From NCBI GenBank assembly GCA_012845835.1, contig JABAKD010000009.1:20052318-20116317 (forward strand): a stretch of DNA of 64,000 nucleotides. Reading direction: 5' to 3'. Positions 1 through 14,195 of this stretch are shown here, piece by piece. The notes below the pieces were generated by a model that searched no databases, had not been told where the DNA came from, and worked only from the letters and a program-made list of their open reading frames with translations. The position numbers and the translations under genes were made by a program. Every line of letters starts with the position of its first letter. The stretch's first letter is position 1. Origin of the DNA: Undaria pinnatifida. Its lineage: Eukaryota > Sar > Phaeophyceae > Laminariales > Alariaceae.

Positions 1-670
1 GAAGTATCTCTGTCTCTATTAATAGAGATAAGAGGAGGCTGGATGCACATTGGACGGGTGAAAATATTCAACATACACAGCACGTGCGATCTCCGTGTTG
101 GTGCGTATTGGTATTAATAGTCTATCCCCGGACATAGCCGAAGTTCGTGCAGTGTACACATATTTCACACTGCTGCTGCCTGTAGCCTACTGCCTGCTGA
201 TTTGCCATTTGCAAGGCCTCCTGTACGAGCTAGACCCGACCCTGCAGGAATGATCCAGTAGTACGACATGTATTAATGTTACAGGTATTAGTATCATACC
301 AGGTACCAGGTATGCCGGTAATCGTTCACACTTCCAGCAAGCAGTATACTAGGAAAATAGTATAATAGAGCCAGTGCTTCGGTATCGAGAGACCAAAACA
401 TCCTGCAAGTCGGCCGGCATTAGCTGCAATAACCAGGCATGCTGCTGTAAATATGCGAAAATGTGGTTCTTGTGCTGCATTACCCCAAAATCCCCAACAA
501 CCCTAACAAGCATTAGTCCAACCAAGCACCTGAAAGGGGCGAGTAATCTGACCTTGGGTATGATGCAAGTACAAGCATGCAGCAGCACAGCAGCAGCGTT
601 TGGGTAGCGTTGCTCACAAGGGAGATCAGTCCGCAGACCATTCTTGGACCACAAAAAAAAATACCTGCCC

Positions 671-1222
671 TGGTATGAACAAAGCCGGCGCTTGCAGACC
701 TAAAGTGCAGGCAGCAGGAGCGTGTATCGCTTCAACACCTCACCACCCCATCCCATCACCCCAACCTCGATAAAGCCTATTATTCCTGGCAATGTATGGA
801 CTCATGCACCACCGTACCACTATAGCCTACGCTCAAGCAGCATACAAGCAGCACATGGCGTGAGACGCAAGACAAGGAGCGTAGACGTGGTGCGAGTTTG
901 GCCGCTGTATACGTGAGGCCGCAGCAGCGAAAGTAGTACGCCAGGTAATGCCTGGTCTGGTATGAACAAAGCCGGCGCTTGCAGACCTGAAAGTGCCGTC
1001 AGCAGGAGCGTGTATCGCTTCAACACCTCATCACCTCATCCTATCACCCCAACCTCTATAAAGCATATTGTTCCTGGCAATGTATGGACTCATGCACCAC
1101 CACACCACCATAGCCTGCGCTCAGGTAGCATACGAGCAGCACATGGCGTGAGACGCAAGACAAGAAGCATAGACTAGACGTTGTGCGAGTTTGGCCGCTG
1201 TATACGTAAGGCCGCAGCAGCT
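671..1222. repeat. tandem direct repeat, two units, 287-bp offset
   Basis: A block beginning TGGTATGAACAAAGCCGGCG at 671 starts again at 958. The two blocks stay clearly alignable for about 260 bp, with scattered substitutions and small indels. Short open frames in the two units resemble each other only because the DNA is duplicated. Confidence 0.85.
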
Positions 1223-4200
1223 AAAGTTCATTCAAAGTTTTACGGGACGCTTGCTTCATGGGATAGTGTGGCGGTCTCCGTGCGTTCGCACCCCGCATGC
1301 CCATGTATCTCTATGTCTCCGCCTCGAGTCTATCACCAGGGTCCTCAGCAGAGTGGTAGCTACGATGCGGGAACAGGACCGGAAGTTGTTTCCGGGCGCG
1401 AGCTGAAAAGCTTGCGCTGAGCTCTCAGTTGAAGGAAATAAAACACACAACAAAAACTGAATAATTGCTCACAGGGTGCCAGAAGAGGGCCAGCCTTCTG
1501 TACGCCTTCTTGATATCTTCGTCGCTTGCATCGGGAGTTAAACCTAGGACTCCATAATGGGATGCCTTGGTCGTCATATTCGCCGAGGGGGCATCAGCAC
1601 GCCCAATAGAAGCTCTGTGTGACCGGGAGTGGGGCTAAGGCCCTAGGCCCCCCTTTAGTCACACGCTCCCTGATCCCTAATTCATACCGCTTTTTTACAG
1701 TGCAACTCCTGTTTGGTGTAAAACGTAAAACTACTTGTATTTTGACTATATGATACGAGTACAACCATTTTTGGGGGGAACAACATCAGGGAAAATCCGG
1801 TTTAAAATTATTTGCCCACAGGTATGCATACGAGTACAACAAAGTACTATTATGTACGGAAACATAAGACTGGTTTATCATGATATTTTATATTAAATTA
1901 GTTATTATATTTTCGGGCATATATATATCGTACCTTGTACGTATTTACCCGCATGATATCCGAGGAGCTCTGTTGTTGTAGGAGGGTGCCTGAACCAGCT
2001 CGCCTGAACAGCTATTAGAAAGCACCAGTGCACCGGAAGTGCTTGAAGTAACACTTGGGCTACATTTTGGCGCCGGCTTGAGGTTTGCCAACCGCACACC
2101 GCCACCTCTCCCTTCCACCCACCTCCTGAGTGAACCTATGGGCCATGACCTACCAGAAAAATATGTCAAACCAAGTCCATGGGAGTGAACGGCCTTGAGT
2201 TTGCGTAATCAGGGTGACGATGGCGACCAGCTACGAGTAGTATTAAATAGTAGTGCTCTCTCTCGCGGACCACAGCAGTTGGCCGGCAAACGCCAAATAA
2301 TAGTATCTGTTTCTATATATACGATGTAATTAAACGTCGTGCCATTGAACAGCAGCCAAATAAATTAAGTTGGTGGGTAACAGCAGTTAGTTAGTTGTTC
2401 AACGTTGAAACTCGGGCATATACCCCTCCACGCCCGTTTAGGTTGCAATCATGCACCCTTTATTTAGTCTAGAGCCCAAACCCCCTCCCCATGCGTACTA
2501 TTTCCAAGTAATTTTCCCTCAAAACGGGTTTCCGATGATAAAGGCGATTCCATCGGTGTGCTAAAGTCCTCAGGGAGGGTCGGTGGCGTGGCGGGGTGGA
2601 GGCGACCTTGTGGAGGGTATTTTGATGGCTTACTCTTAGTACTATACCACCGCTGTACTCCTCGTGCTGCTGCAGCTGCTTGCTGCTGCAGTAAGAAGTG
2701 GCCATTGGTCACGGGTGTTACGGTGGATATGTACAGGTGTGGCGGTACCGTATGCGTTACTCAATCAAGTAGAAGTGACTAACTAAACTGAACACACCGC
2801 GAAGATTCCGAACATAAACTAATTAACGGCGGCGAGGGTGCGGACGACCCCTCCCGACGGCAATCGTTAGTTATAGTGTAATGCCGTACGATATAGTGTG
2901 GTGTTTGGTGCCCTTCCCTACATGTTACCAGGTATTATACCATACGACTTGATACAAGAGGACACCATCGATAGGTTATTATGTTTGATTTATCGAGCAG
3001 GGTATAATAGTAACATGTTGCACGATTTTTGAGATTCCGCCCGATCGACCCCTTTCGAGTGGGGGAGGGGGGTAACCGTTGCGAGTGGAGTCACGCGAGG
3101 GCAGCGCCATCATTGTTGCCAGCTTCTGGGTGCGATGTCGTCGTGGCCACTGTGGCAAACCACATGCAACACGCGGGGGGGTGTGCACATTTTTCAGCGC
3201 GTGCAGAAGGCCAGTTATTTTCAGCGACAACAAAATCCACACCACCACCACAACAACAGGCGCGTTCATCTGACGAAGAGCAATCTACATACATACGTCA
3301 CACCGGTGCACGGGACCCCGCGCTTTCATCGACATGGCAGAAAAGATGGGCGAAAGGCCGCGACCTTCTGAGCGCATTTTGGAGCGTCAAATATCACAAA
3401 AAGTATGAATTTGCCAATGTTCTGTGAACTTGGCGCGTCATATATATTTAACATTCGAAAATGAGCTTCCAAGACTGCCGTTTGGAGTTTGCCCACGTTC
3501 TGTGGATTTTGCGTAATTGCTGACTTTCCAATAGCTGCTCAGAAGGGATGCCTTTTGCTCACTTTTAACCATATCGACGGAAAGAAAGGGTCTTGTACAC
3601 CCGTGATTCTAACATCTCGGGCCATATCCGTGAGAGGGGCCCGCCGCCAGTCCGTCTACAAGTATAGTCTACCGGTATCCATTCCATTCGTCGCTTGCAG
3701 CGCTGGGTTTGTGCCGCTCATCCCGTCGTATACTTTTGCGATTCAAACAGTCGAATATACCCGACTGCCTCCTGTGAGCGTGTAAGCAGTCTTGGCACCG
3801 TTCTCTTCCTGGATCATCTGAAAACAGATGCCTGGTAGTTCGGTATCGGTTCCGTCTAAGCAATAACATCCTGAGGTAGAGCGAGGGTAATAGGGTCGTT
3901 GCTTGATAAGCAAGAGGGACGGATGCCCCGGCCTTGGTCTTACGTCGCGCCGTGCTGGAGAAAAAGTGCACCAAACTTCGGCACGCCAAGTGGTGGGTCT
4001 ACGACGCTTTTTTTACGGTCACGCGCTTCCAAGTCCGTTTGTTTGACGAAACAAAAAACAATCCTTGCACGTGTACTGTTTTTAGTCCGGCGGCGTACCC
4101 TTATTGGCGGGGGCACGCGGCCAACCAACCCCCCCCTATACAATAACCTAATCGGGTGCCTCGTTGAATTTTTAATCAGACATTCCTTAAGCATGCCCAG

Positions 4201-6308
4201 CGCTCCCAACATTCGTCGATGGGCGCCGGGTGTGTTCACTGTGATACGTCGCGGGGAGCTTTGACCGAGCGGTACGTGTCGACCTCATCTGCAGTCGCAA
4301 AAGACGAACGTCGCCTTCTCAACAAAACCACCGAAGAACGCGGGGTTCGCATACAATAACACCAACCGTTCGTTGTAGGCGTTCTCGGGTAGCCGTTACA
4401 TAAACAGAATGACCGGCACGAGCCTGCGTCGAAAAAACAAAAACACTACTGATAGACGCCCTAAATGCAAGAAAAATACTAGCATCCACATAACCCTTGC
4501 ACCAATGCAAAAACACTTCCAGTAAAATTCGAAGGAGGTTGTCCCCAATACATAGGTGCAGTTCCAACGGGGATGGAAATAAATGGGATAAAATCCACGC
4601 ATGAAAGAGCTTAACATATAGGGAACAATCGTTGGGATGCGACCTGGGGGTTCGCCATTCTCTAAAGTAGTCACCAGGTGATCGCGTAAAGGCCTCCACC
4701 TACCATATTTGTGCGGCTTGATCAGGAACGTTGATCGCGATGATACCACTTCGTATCATTCCCGCATTCAGGCCACATGCCTACCATGTATATAGGTGTA
4801 TACGTACACCATCAAGCGCATCTACGGTAGCCATCGAAGTGACTCGTCCGGATGATAAACAAATAAATACCGAGCACACCTTTGTATACGCCAAGCAAGG
4901 CTCTGCGGCATAAAGGACCGCCTGGACCCCCCCCCAAAAAACATGTACTTATTAGTTCCGCGACAGGCTCAAAAGGAACACCACCAAAAAAAATACTACG
5001 CCCTCTCCAAAGATCAATCAAGGCTATGCGGCATCAAAGGATTGCAGGAATCCCAATAAACCGTGTGTCTTGAGTCCATTGCTCTCAAAAGGTAGTTTCA
5101 AGGGTGGGGTAGGTCGACGGAAACCTCCATCCCCTCAGGGTCCAGCCGGCCCCGATGAATCGTTACGTTCGATACCTGCGCTCGAAGGGATGAAAAGTGA
5201 CCAACACCGTGCGCAAAAAGTTGGGGGGCGGAAGCGCGGGCGCTCTTAGGAGTCGTATCTGCACAGGGGTCAGAGCAGTGCCGGAAAAGCCATCCAAGTA
5301 CGGCGTGGAAGTGTTGTAGCAGAGAGCAGTTGTCCCTTAACCTCTTCGTTTTGGGGACAAAGTACTTGGAATTAATGTGGGGAAAGGTCTGCATTAGCAA
5401 AAAAACAAAAATAGTAAAACGGTCAAGTAGTGGTCGCAACAACTGAGCCAAAAGCGGCATACGAGAGCCACCACTGATCTCACTCGATTCGGCAGGACGA
5501 GCTAGCGAAAAGCTGCGACAGTACTCCGTGGCCTGCGCCACCTCTACGAAACGAGTGTGCCGCGAGGAAGCAGCACCTGGTGGAGCATGTTCTTTACTAC
5601 ACGCTTCAAGCATGCCGTGCAATCTAATTCGTGCGAGTCTATGATGGAGAAAGAATCATGTTCCGGCCCCTGAGCCCCCTGCAAATAAAATCACACTGGC
5701 CCTAACTAGAGGGTCGGAACCCTATACCGTCGAAGATCGTTCAGAGGAAATGTAAAAACAGCGTGTTCACATGCTTTTTCGGACACGAACGGGGGATTCA
5801 CCTGTAACGTGTAATAACAATAATAGCTTTATGTATCGCGTGAAGGTACATCAAAGAACACCCGCCGTTCATACGGCAACGTTGCCCAGTCATAAGCCGT
5901 TTCAGTATACACCACATATCACGACGGAGACAATACATCTGTTAATAGTTGTAAATTAAAAGACCATGCGACCGCAACATAAAACAGTTCCGCTGATCGC
6001 CACCTCCCCAAGGCTGGTCTAAACCTCTGCTTCTCACCTCGGGCGACCCCACTGAAGCCGAGGCTAGAGCATTGGTGACCTCTTCAATGCCCTGTTCCAG
6101 CCGAAGTTAGAGTAGCACCGCATGGGACACACAGTAGTGTAACGCGCACAACGGTCAAGGTTAGCGAATATGAGGAAACAGTGGGAGTAACAGTGGGGCT
6201 TTGCTTTGCAGCAGGTTCGAAAACTACCCAGAAAATAGGCACACAATTGTAGTTGTTTTCCACCTAGTTGCTACCCGTTGCAGTGATGTATGCTGTCAAA
6301 ACTCGCAT

Positions 6309-6436
6309 GGGTAGTTTGCACGAGTCGATGCGGCAAAAAATGAGCAAACCAAACGCTAACCAACACAGGGGCCATCGTACGTATCTGGTAGTCTTTGCGA
6401 GTCGACGAGGTGAAAAAATAAGCTAACCAATACAGA
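6309..6436. repeat. imperfect direct repeat in the presumed FKGP 3' UTR
   Basis: Two related stretches of about 55 bp (6309-6367 and 6387-6436) share GGTAGT, CGAGTCGA and GCTAACCAA blocks in the same order. They begin within 10 bp of the FKGP stop codon on the transcribed strand, so they probably lie in its 3' UTR. No clear polyadenylation signal was identified. Confidence 0.6.
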
Positions 6437-6442
6437 GATAAT

Positions 6443-6678
6443 CTACACGACAACGTGAGTTGCCATCAAGACTGTAATTACTGCTCTATACGACGTGGAG
6501 AGTGACAATACGCTCTTCGATCTGGTTTTCTTGCACTCTTCCATTCTCCTTGCCTTATCTCCGGGGCTCTTGGTGATGCAAGCTACAAAACCGCCCCCGC
6601 CGGCGCCGCACACGGACAGCCCGTGGCACAACGGCCTCAACTTCTCGAGCAAAGATCTAACAGCAGGTGGTTCGGCAC
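6443..6678 (-). CDS. FKGP exon 20: kinase motif 3 and stop
   Basis: Encodes [20 protein letters not shown] and [27 protein letters not shown] is GHMP motif 3. About 45 further residues lead to a TAG at 6443-6445. Acceptor TTTCACGTCCAG|GT. Confidence 0.95.
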
Positions 6679-9600
6679 CTGGACGTGAAAGCACAAAGCA
6701 CAGCAAAGAAGGCCTTGCTTTCTCTTCGTATTGGACGTACGTGTGACATTCTCTCGAAACCAGAGGATCGTGGTTCCACTTCTGCCCCAATTTGCGCATG
6801 GTACGCTTCCGAAAAATGGCCGTGTGCAATCGCAAAGATGGCATTACTGAGACGACGACCAAGATAATTTGTAAATGTTCATCGAGTCGAAAGCGACGGG
6901 CGTCTTCTTCTTTTTACGGATAAAATCACAACAACGCCTACGCTATTTATAGGAGGGGAAGCTTTGGTTGTACAGCACTACCTATTATACTACCTATTAT
7001 TAAGAACCTACTTAGTTTCGTGACTACCCTGGGCACTCATGAGTCATTGAACTTTACCACTCACCTCTCCTTTTTTCCTCGCGAAAAAGTGGAATGAACG
7101 ACTATTGTGTCAAAGCTGACCCTTTGTGTGTTCGAAGGCTAAGTTGTGCAGTGCGTATAGAGTACAAGATTTCTGTGCTGACGCGCAACGTTGAGTTAAC
7201 GCGGTTCCAAGACCATCAGACAATGGAAGGGTCGATCCAAGCGAATTTGTTGTTTGAGGTCGTGATCCTAACCGTTTTTTGCATCATACCTACATGCGTA
7301 CATGCGTAAAAGGGCTATGGTGTGATGCTGGTGTGATGGTAGTGTGATGGTCGAGTGTGTGAAAGTTTCGATGACTAAAGCTTTTAAACGATGACTAAAT
7401 GAATGAAACGATCACGATCGAACGAACGATTGATAAAGAACATACGCGCATTGTACGCGGACCAACGAAAGAATGCAGCATTTCTAGATATTCAAACGAA
7501 GACAATGCCGCGATTCAGATGCAAATAGCGGCAAGAGAGCGAACATATCGGAGTCGGGGAAAATGAGGTTAATTTGTAGAGAGGTTATTGAGTACAAGTT
7601 TTTCGGCTTACGCCACCCCGCTCAAGAAGCGATCCCAAGACTCATGGCACGCGAATGTTCTTAATGTGTCATAGGCAGTTTGCCCCATGTAAAAACAAAG
7701 AAATTTCACATCGTATGTCCCTTGAATGCCTTCCATCATCAGGCCGCTATAATTGTAGGGGGAGACGGAGAATACTGGAGAAAGGACAAACGCCAATATA
7801 GCGCGAGCGCGGCAAACAGATGGGGAGCGGGGCAACCTACGCCTTGGAAAAAGGTTGATTGATCAGAAATATACGTACGTACGCACATATACGCCGTATT
7901 ATACTAAAGTTTGTACTGTACCTGGTAGTCCGCAACACTACCCCTAGGTCCGTAAGTGATCTCGTATTGGGGACTTTCGAGCCCCCACCGAGTGCGTAGG
8001 GACTTTTTCTCGGGCAAACGTTACCTCAACGAAATCGCGAGCGCGCGAGGTAGCAAAACTCGATTAGTATCGACGAGCAGTGTGGGGATGAATGCTGAAC
8101 CTTTTCTCTATAACAACGCGCGTTAGCAAAACTCGATTAGCGTCGACGAGCAGTGTGGAAATGAATGCTGGATCCTTTCCTCGATAAGAAGGAAGGCACG
8201 CACCGGGGGAGGGGACCTGTGACCACGGCTTGGCCAGAAGCAGGAAAGAAAAAAATGATATATATGATCGAAAATACACGAAAAGAGATATAATTGCAGA
8301 TGCAAAGGCGAAATACTCAACACATTCTTGAAATACACCGAAAGAGGCGAACGTCTCAATTTTTCTCCCGCTCAGAGTACACGCGAGAAATGAAGTGCTG
8401 AGAGACCGACACCAAAAATGGCGAGCGGAAACGGCATAGAAAACTAACGACTTGTGTATTTCCCATACCCAGATGTTAAACGTGACCAATGAAGTGCTGA
8501 GAGACTCGTGAAAAAACGAAATGAAACCATGACAAAACGCCTTCCGCGTGTCAATAGAGGAAGACCTGAAAGCAGCGAATGCGCGTGCTTCGCGGCGGAA
8601 GAAATGACTATCCGAATGACAGATACAACGTACCTGGGGCCATCCTTTTCTTCTGCTCCCAATACGTCGAGAGACATCGCCCCAAAATTGGCAGATCTCC
8701 AGCACCACGGCAGGCGTTCGCAGCCTCCTCTGCGTTAGACACTAGCCCCTGGGCAGAGCGCAAGCGTGACAGGTCGTGACAAGGTCGAGCATAGATCACT
8801 ACCAGGTGCATTAGCAGCACCGACCTTTTTTTACAAGCTACTTGGAATTAGTGTGGAAAACCTTTTGCGGTGGCATAGGGGCTAAACCCTCAACCTGCCA
8901 ATACCGCGACTACCATAACCAGAACGCTATGGGGTGACTAACCCGAACGCTATTGGGTGGCCTGGGTTGGATGCTGCAGCTTGTGACGGCTCTAGGTTGA
9001 GTCAGCAGGCTTGAATGCCGTGCGTGGAAATACTCTGTTTATAGGCTGATGCGGTGGATCGGGATGCTTTGGTCTGGAAGACCCCAATAATAGTCCTTAG
9101 ATCGGTTGAGCCGCTTCTAAGAGAACCCTCGACCTATCAGAGCGCGCAAATACTTATCGTAGGAATATTCACTGTTAATATATACCTACTACTGCATATA
9201 CTTTTCACAAAAACGTGGTAGCAGTCGTATAGGTCATGCGCCAATACAGCACTGCTGAACAACCGAAGTACACAGCAGTGGGTAGCATCGAGTCAGGCAT
9301 TTCGCCCTGAAAAGATTTCTGCCAGCTACGCATGAACTGGTGTGACGCCGCTGACCAACTTTCCTAGCAATCTCGTGAGCAATAGATGTATCGACGCAAA
9401 GTACTTCTCACAGCGAAACGAGACCTCATGCGGCCCGCTGTTGCACGCGTAGCCCGTTTCCCTCCGTACAAACAACCCCCCCCTTAACTCCGGTGTCCCG
9501 AAAACGTGGTGGCAATTCTAAAGTAGTTAAGCAATGGTGTTTTACCGCATGTAGGGCGAACGACGGCCTGGACAAGTGAGCCGACTTTAGAAGGAAACGA

Positions 9601-12600
9601 ATGGGCAGGAGAAGGATGATAGATAATAGTACCTAGTTTTTTACACGGCTAACAGCCAGCAGATGGTCTCGAAAACGCGACGGGCACTGGGACTAGAGGC
9701 AGCTGCTCAGTGTCCAATGCCGTGACACGCGCTTTCGCTGCCCTTACCCTGACTGTATTGACGGTGCCAGGGAGGCGGTCGTGCCACCCTCTCACAACCC
9801 CTTGTAGTAGGTCCCTATCCATGATCGAGGGGTTGGGGGGGGGGAGGTGCACGCGAAAGGTGAGGGGCAGGAGGGGAGTGTGTATCAGGCATTTGTTTCG
9901 GTGTCATCTTCTTGCCGACGCTTATATTACACTGCTTCACCTGGTACAAAATATGGGCAAGCTACCATACCTCTGCAGGCATCATGGGCGATAAGAAGAT
10001 AAGTGCAATCCAGAAGACCATATTCATATAAATAACAAGGTGTATTAATTGTGGATGTATACATGTTCTTTAAGCGCCCTACTGCATCTCAGCACTGTGT
10101 GATATCCAGAGACGGAGGACGGCAGCAACCATGTTAGATGACACACTGGAAACTGCCAGAGTGTCTGTATAGCGGGCAAGGGTTACGAGCAAGCACCAGC
10201 ACAGTCTTCCAAGCAACGAGAGTCAGCAAAAAGCACCACACGTGGTCCGACGACGAACACCCCGAGACTAACGAACGAAACATTCGTCATCGATGAAGTT
10301 ATACGGTGACTAAATCCTGCACGCAAAGAGTAAACTAAAATCCTCTGACCTGGCCAACCTCTGCTTTCCGGTGAAGACAAGAACAAGGCGATCGTTGAGA
10401 GCATCCTCGAATGCTCCATCCAGCGCGATAGGCTCAATCAGCACCTAACAGGAGATGGACAAGCATCATTGCAGAACCTCGCATAGGTGCTTAAAATAGA
10501 AGGCACATCCAACGTTACTCTACCGCGGCCTACTAAACTATGCTGTAGCGAAGCGTAGGCTACGGCGTTCCCCATGAGACGCGGTTCGAAGACAAGAACA
10601 AGGCGATCGTTGAGAGCATCCTCGAATGCTCCATCCAGCGCGATAGGCTCAATCAGCACCTAACAGGAGATGGACAAGCATCATTGCAGAACCTCGCATA
10701 GGTGCTTAAAATAGAAGGCACATCCAACGTTACTCTACCGCGGCCTACTAAACTATGCTGTAGCGAAGCGTAGGCTACGGCGTTCCCCATGAGACGCGGT
10801 TCCACACTCGGATAACATTTGTCCGGTGCAACAATAACTGGTCCATCGAATGCCGAAATACTACCAACATCTCCACATCAAACGCGACACAGACAACTAA
10901 ATACTGAGGACATGTTCTCGACCGAAACAAATACGTGAATACAAGACTTTGATGCTGCTGCTGCCCAACCCATTTGCTGTAGTCTAGGCACAATCGCCAC
11001 ATGAATGATCGACTTGAAGTTTTTCCACGGTCATCAACGGTATGACGAGATCCACCACCATTGGTACTACTGAAAAATCTCGATCTCTCCCGCAGTTTTC
11101 AGTACCTGCAGAGGCAAGTTCGCGGTCGTGCTGCAAATCTTCACCCCGCCCAGTAGGCCACCAACTTGGTCTTGGTGCCCACCACCTGGCAGAGGGACAC
11201 CACGCAGCACATAACAGGCGCGATGGCGTGGTATAAGTCGGCCAAAAGAACTAGCACGAAGAGTTCGGAAGGGTCCAGAATTAAGCATTGAAATATTATG
11301 CCCCAGATAGCCACGATTTGCGCTTTTCCTGTTCACCCAACGTATGCGGCACCACGCGCTCGGTGTTCTTTTTCGTTCCCATCTGCTACGTCGAGTCTCC
11401 TTTTCGCGGCATAGTCTGCGACAGCAGTTGCATCTTCGGGTAAGCCGCAGGCTGAGAAGTGCAAGGGCTTTTCCTGGAAGGGCTACGTAGAGCAAATTCG
11501 GTCCGTGCCCAACGAACAGTATGCCAACTGTGTGCGAAATGGACGGCCGCAAGTATATCATTGGTTGAGGTTCAGCTTAAGTCGTTGAGCTAGCTCAATG
11601 AATGGCAGGGACGTAAACCTTCGTTTTCAGCATCGATTTATAAAACGCACACAATCAACCAACCAGAACCACACACAGAAAAACGACAAATCGGCGAGTT
11701 TGGCTGTCAGATAATCAACCAGTCAACCAACGCATCGGCCATTGAAGCGATCTAATGATGCAACCATCGCAAAAACAACGCAAGCCAGGAAGGAAACTAA
11801 ATCGACCCTCAATGGACCTAATCAACTACTACAATTAGTAGTTTCATCAGTCACTAAAACAACTCACCGGCGGTCATGAGCTGCTCGACGCGGAGAACGG
11901 CGTGCACCAGGCTCTTCGAGGACATGCTTCGACCTGCTGCCACGCAGGCTGCGCTGAGCACGACCCCTGTATGCAGCAACGTGCATGCGTGTGTTACAGC
12001 GCTTATGGTGGGCAGCCAATCGGTTAGCCTTGTATCCAGAAGCCCAGTAGATTAGACTAATATCCTAGACCTCCTCAACAAATAGCGTCGTCGAGAGAGA
12101 ATTGGTTTGTCGAGCGCACGATATCGGACACGGGCAAGAGTGAACACATTTGCTGTAACGAGTGGGATTTGAGCTTGAGGTACGCCAGAAAACTTTTGGC
12201 ATTCGATTTCTGCTTGCCTTACATGGCTTGCGGATCGCTACTTTATGCGTCTACGAAGCCGTAGGCCAACGCTGCGCTGTAGTTTACAGCAGTCACGCCA
12301 GCAACACAATTAGTGTCCTAGATATGTAAATCTGCCGCACCCACCATTCCCAAAACCTCCGACCCAACATCGCTCCAGGGTGGTCGCATGCCCTACACGA
12401 TCGATGAAGTGTATTACCTCCACGTCGTTCCGTTTGTTGTGTTCCCCGTCACGCTGCTTGTTGCATTCGGTTCACGTCGCGGCACCACACCTATTGATAC
12501 TTGGACGGCATTTCCTCCACCAGGGCTGTTTCTGTTTTCGATAGTTGATGCCCCCAGCATACAGCCGGCAATAAAGGTCAGTGGTACAAACCAAAAACAC

Positions 12601-14157
12601 CCTCAATATCGCCGTCAGCTAGTTTGCGTACATCGCCATGCCGCTTTCGTTTGAAAACCATAAGGCAGATGAAATAAAAACCTTTACAACCGCATACATC
12701 CTTCTCCATTTCCAAGTACTTTTAACCCAAAAAGTCTGGGAGAATTATGGATGGGTTGAGTACGGCGCGGGTGCTGTTGCTGGGCATGACTGCTCATATC
12801 AGTTTGCTGATGAGAAAGGGAAGTGCCAAGAATCGGGATGATCCCCTTTGGAACTGCATCCACGTTGTTGGGGACAAACGACTTATAATTAGTGTGGAAT
12901 ATTGCTTGGGGTAGTTAAAGGGTTAAACGCAGTCAACAAACTCCCGCGTGCCGACATCAAGCGGAACAGAAACTAGAAAGCAGCCTCACCAGCGAGGATG
13001 CTGCTGGTTCCCATACCCGAGCCTTGGGGAAGTCCAGACCGGCTCGTGATCCGTATTCCTCCTGACCCAAACACCGCGGCGAGCTGTGTTTGAAGAGCTG
13101 TGTGCTGAAGCGATGTGTGCGCCGGTATATCAGCAGAGCTAGTCGCAGAATCGATTACATGGGAAGGTGGCGCTGAAGGAAGGGCGACGATGCCAGCGCA
13201 AATTAGAGCCGCCTTGAGGAGGGCCGCAGGAGCCTGCGGGACACAGAAATCTCTGGGGAAATTCAGTGGCAGAAAAATATCGCGATGTGGAACGAAATAG
13301 GGTACCGGAGTTCAGAACTGGCATGGATTATATCGTCGTGCAAACACTTTCAAGTGCGCTAAGGATGAAGCTTACGAGAAGTATGCCTGCTGTGTTCACA
13401 AAAAGGTGTCAAGCAAACCACCTCAACGTGTTTCCGCTGAGTGACCCGCCGCCACAGAATCCGTCTATTATCTCGCAGGACGCAGCGGAGTGAAACAGCT
13501 TACCGTACAACACGCAAGATAACACACTATTATAGCTATACCACACCACAATAGCTAGAACACACTGCAATAGCTATAACATAATACAATACAATACGTG
13601 TAACACTAAAATAGTTCAAACACACTATAACAGCTATAACTGACGAATTTCAGAGCCGATTTTGTCCTCGACAAGAGGGGCACACGCAACAAAAACGGTG
13701 TTCTCGGGAAGATCGTACGAGATCTTTCCACAGACGTATCGCTCTGCATTTTTCCACTCTCCCTTTTGTGTGAAAAATCAGCGGCAGAAATCGTCTGAGG
13801 GAGTTGTGCTATATTGCGTGTTATGCGGTACGCTGTTTCACCGCGATTCGCCCTCCAGAGTAGACTCACGCGAAATCTTGCAGGCTGGAGCACATCGTCC
13901 TTGTTGACACCGCTCCTTCCGGACTCTCACAGACAAGCTCGACGCACGATGCCTCGATTCTCTCGCACCGCGCCTCGACCGGCCTCTTGCCAGAAATTGT
14001 GACGGCCATGTTGACCACTGCACCGCCTGCTTCGTAGGAAATGGGGGGAGTGTCGGTCCACCCGCCTGCGACGTCTATCCTCGCAGCTGCTCTGCTTGTC
14101 ACGCAAGCGCCTACAGGCAACGCTTCCTGTTGGAGCTGTTCACGGGGTAGGTGGTTT

Positions 14158-14195
<38 letters not shown>

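Larger units (their letters stand above)
1..6442. other. 3' flank of FKGP, no recognised gene
   Basis: About 6.4 kb downstream of the FKGP stop codon. I see no exon-like segment with paired splice signals or a recognisable protein on either strand. It holds a 287-bp-offset direct repeat (671-1222), short direct repeats just after the stop codon (6309-6436) and AT-rich filler. The longest open frame, on the minus strand at 5098-5622, has no recognisable motif. Confidence 0.6.

Noticed and set aside
5098-5622. 174-codon minus-strand frame downstream of FKGP
   Set aside because: No recognisable domain, overlaps one of the dispersed short motifs, and no related frame at the other copies of that motif; chance or a decayed element.
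8064-8708. 214-codon minus-strand frame
   Set aside because: Runs through a SINE and across FKGP exon 19 in the wrong frame.
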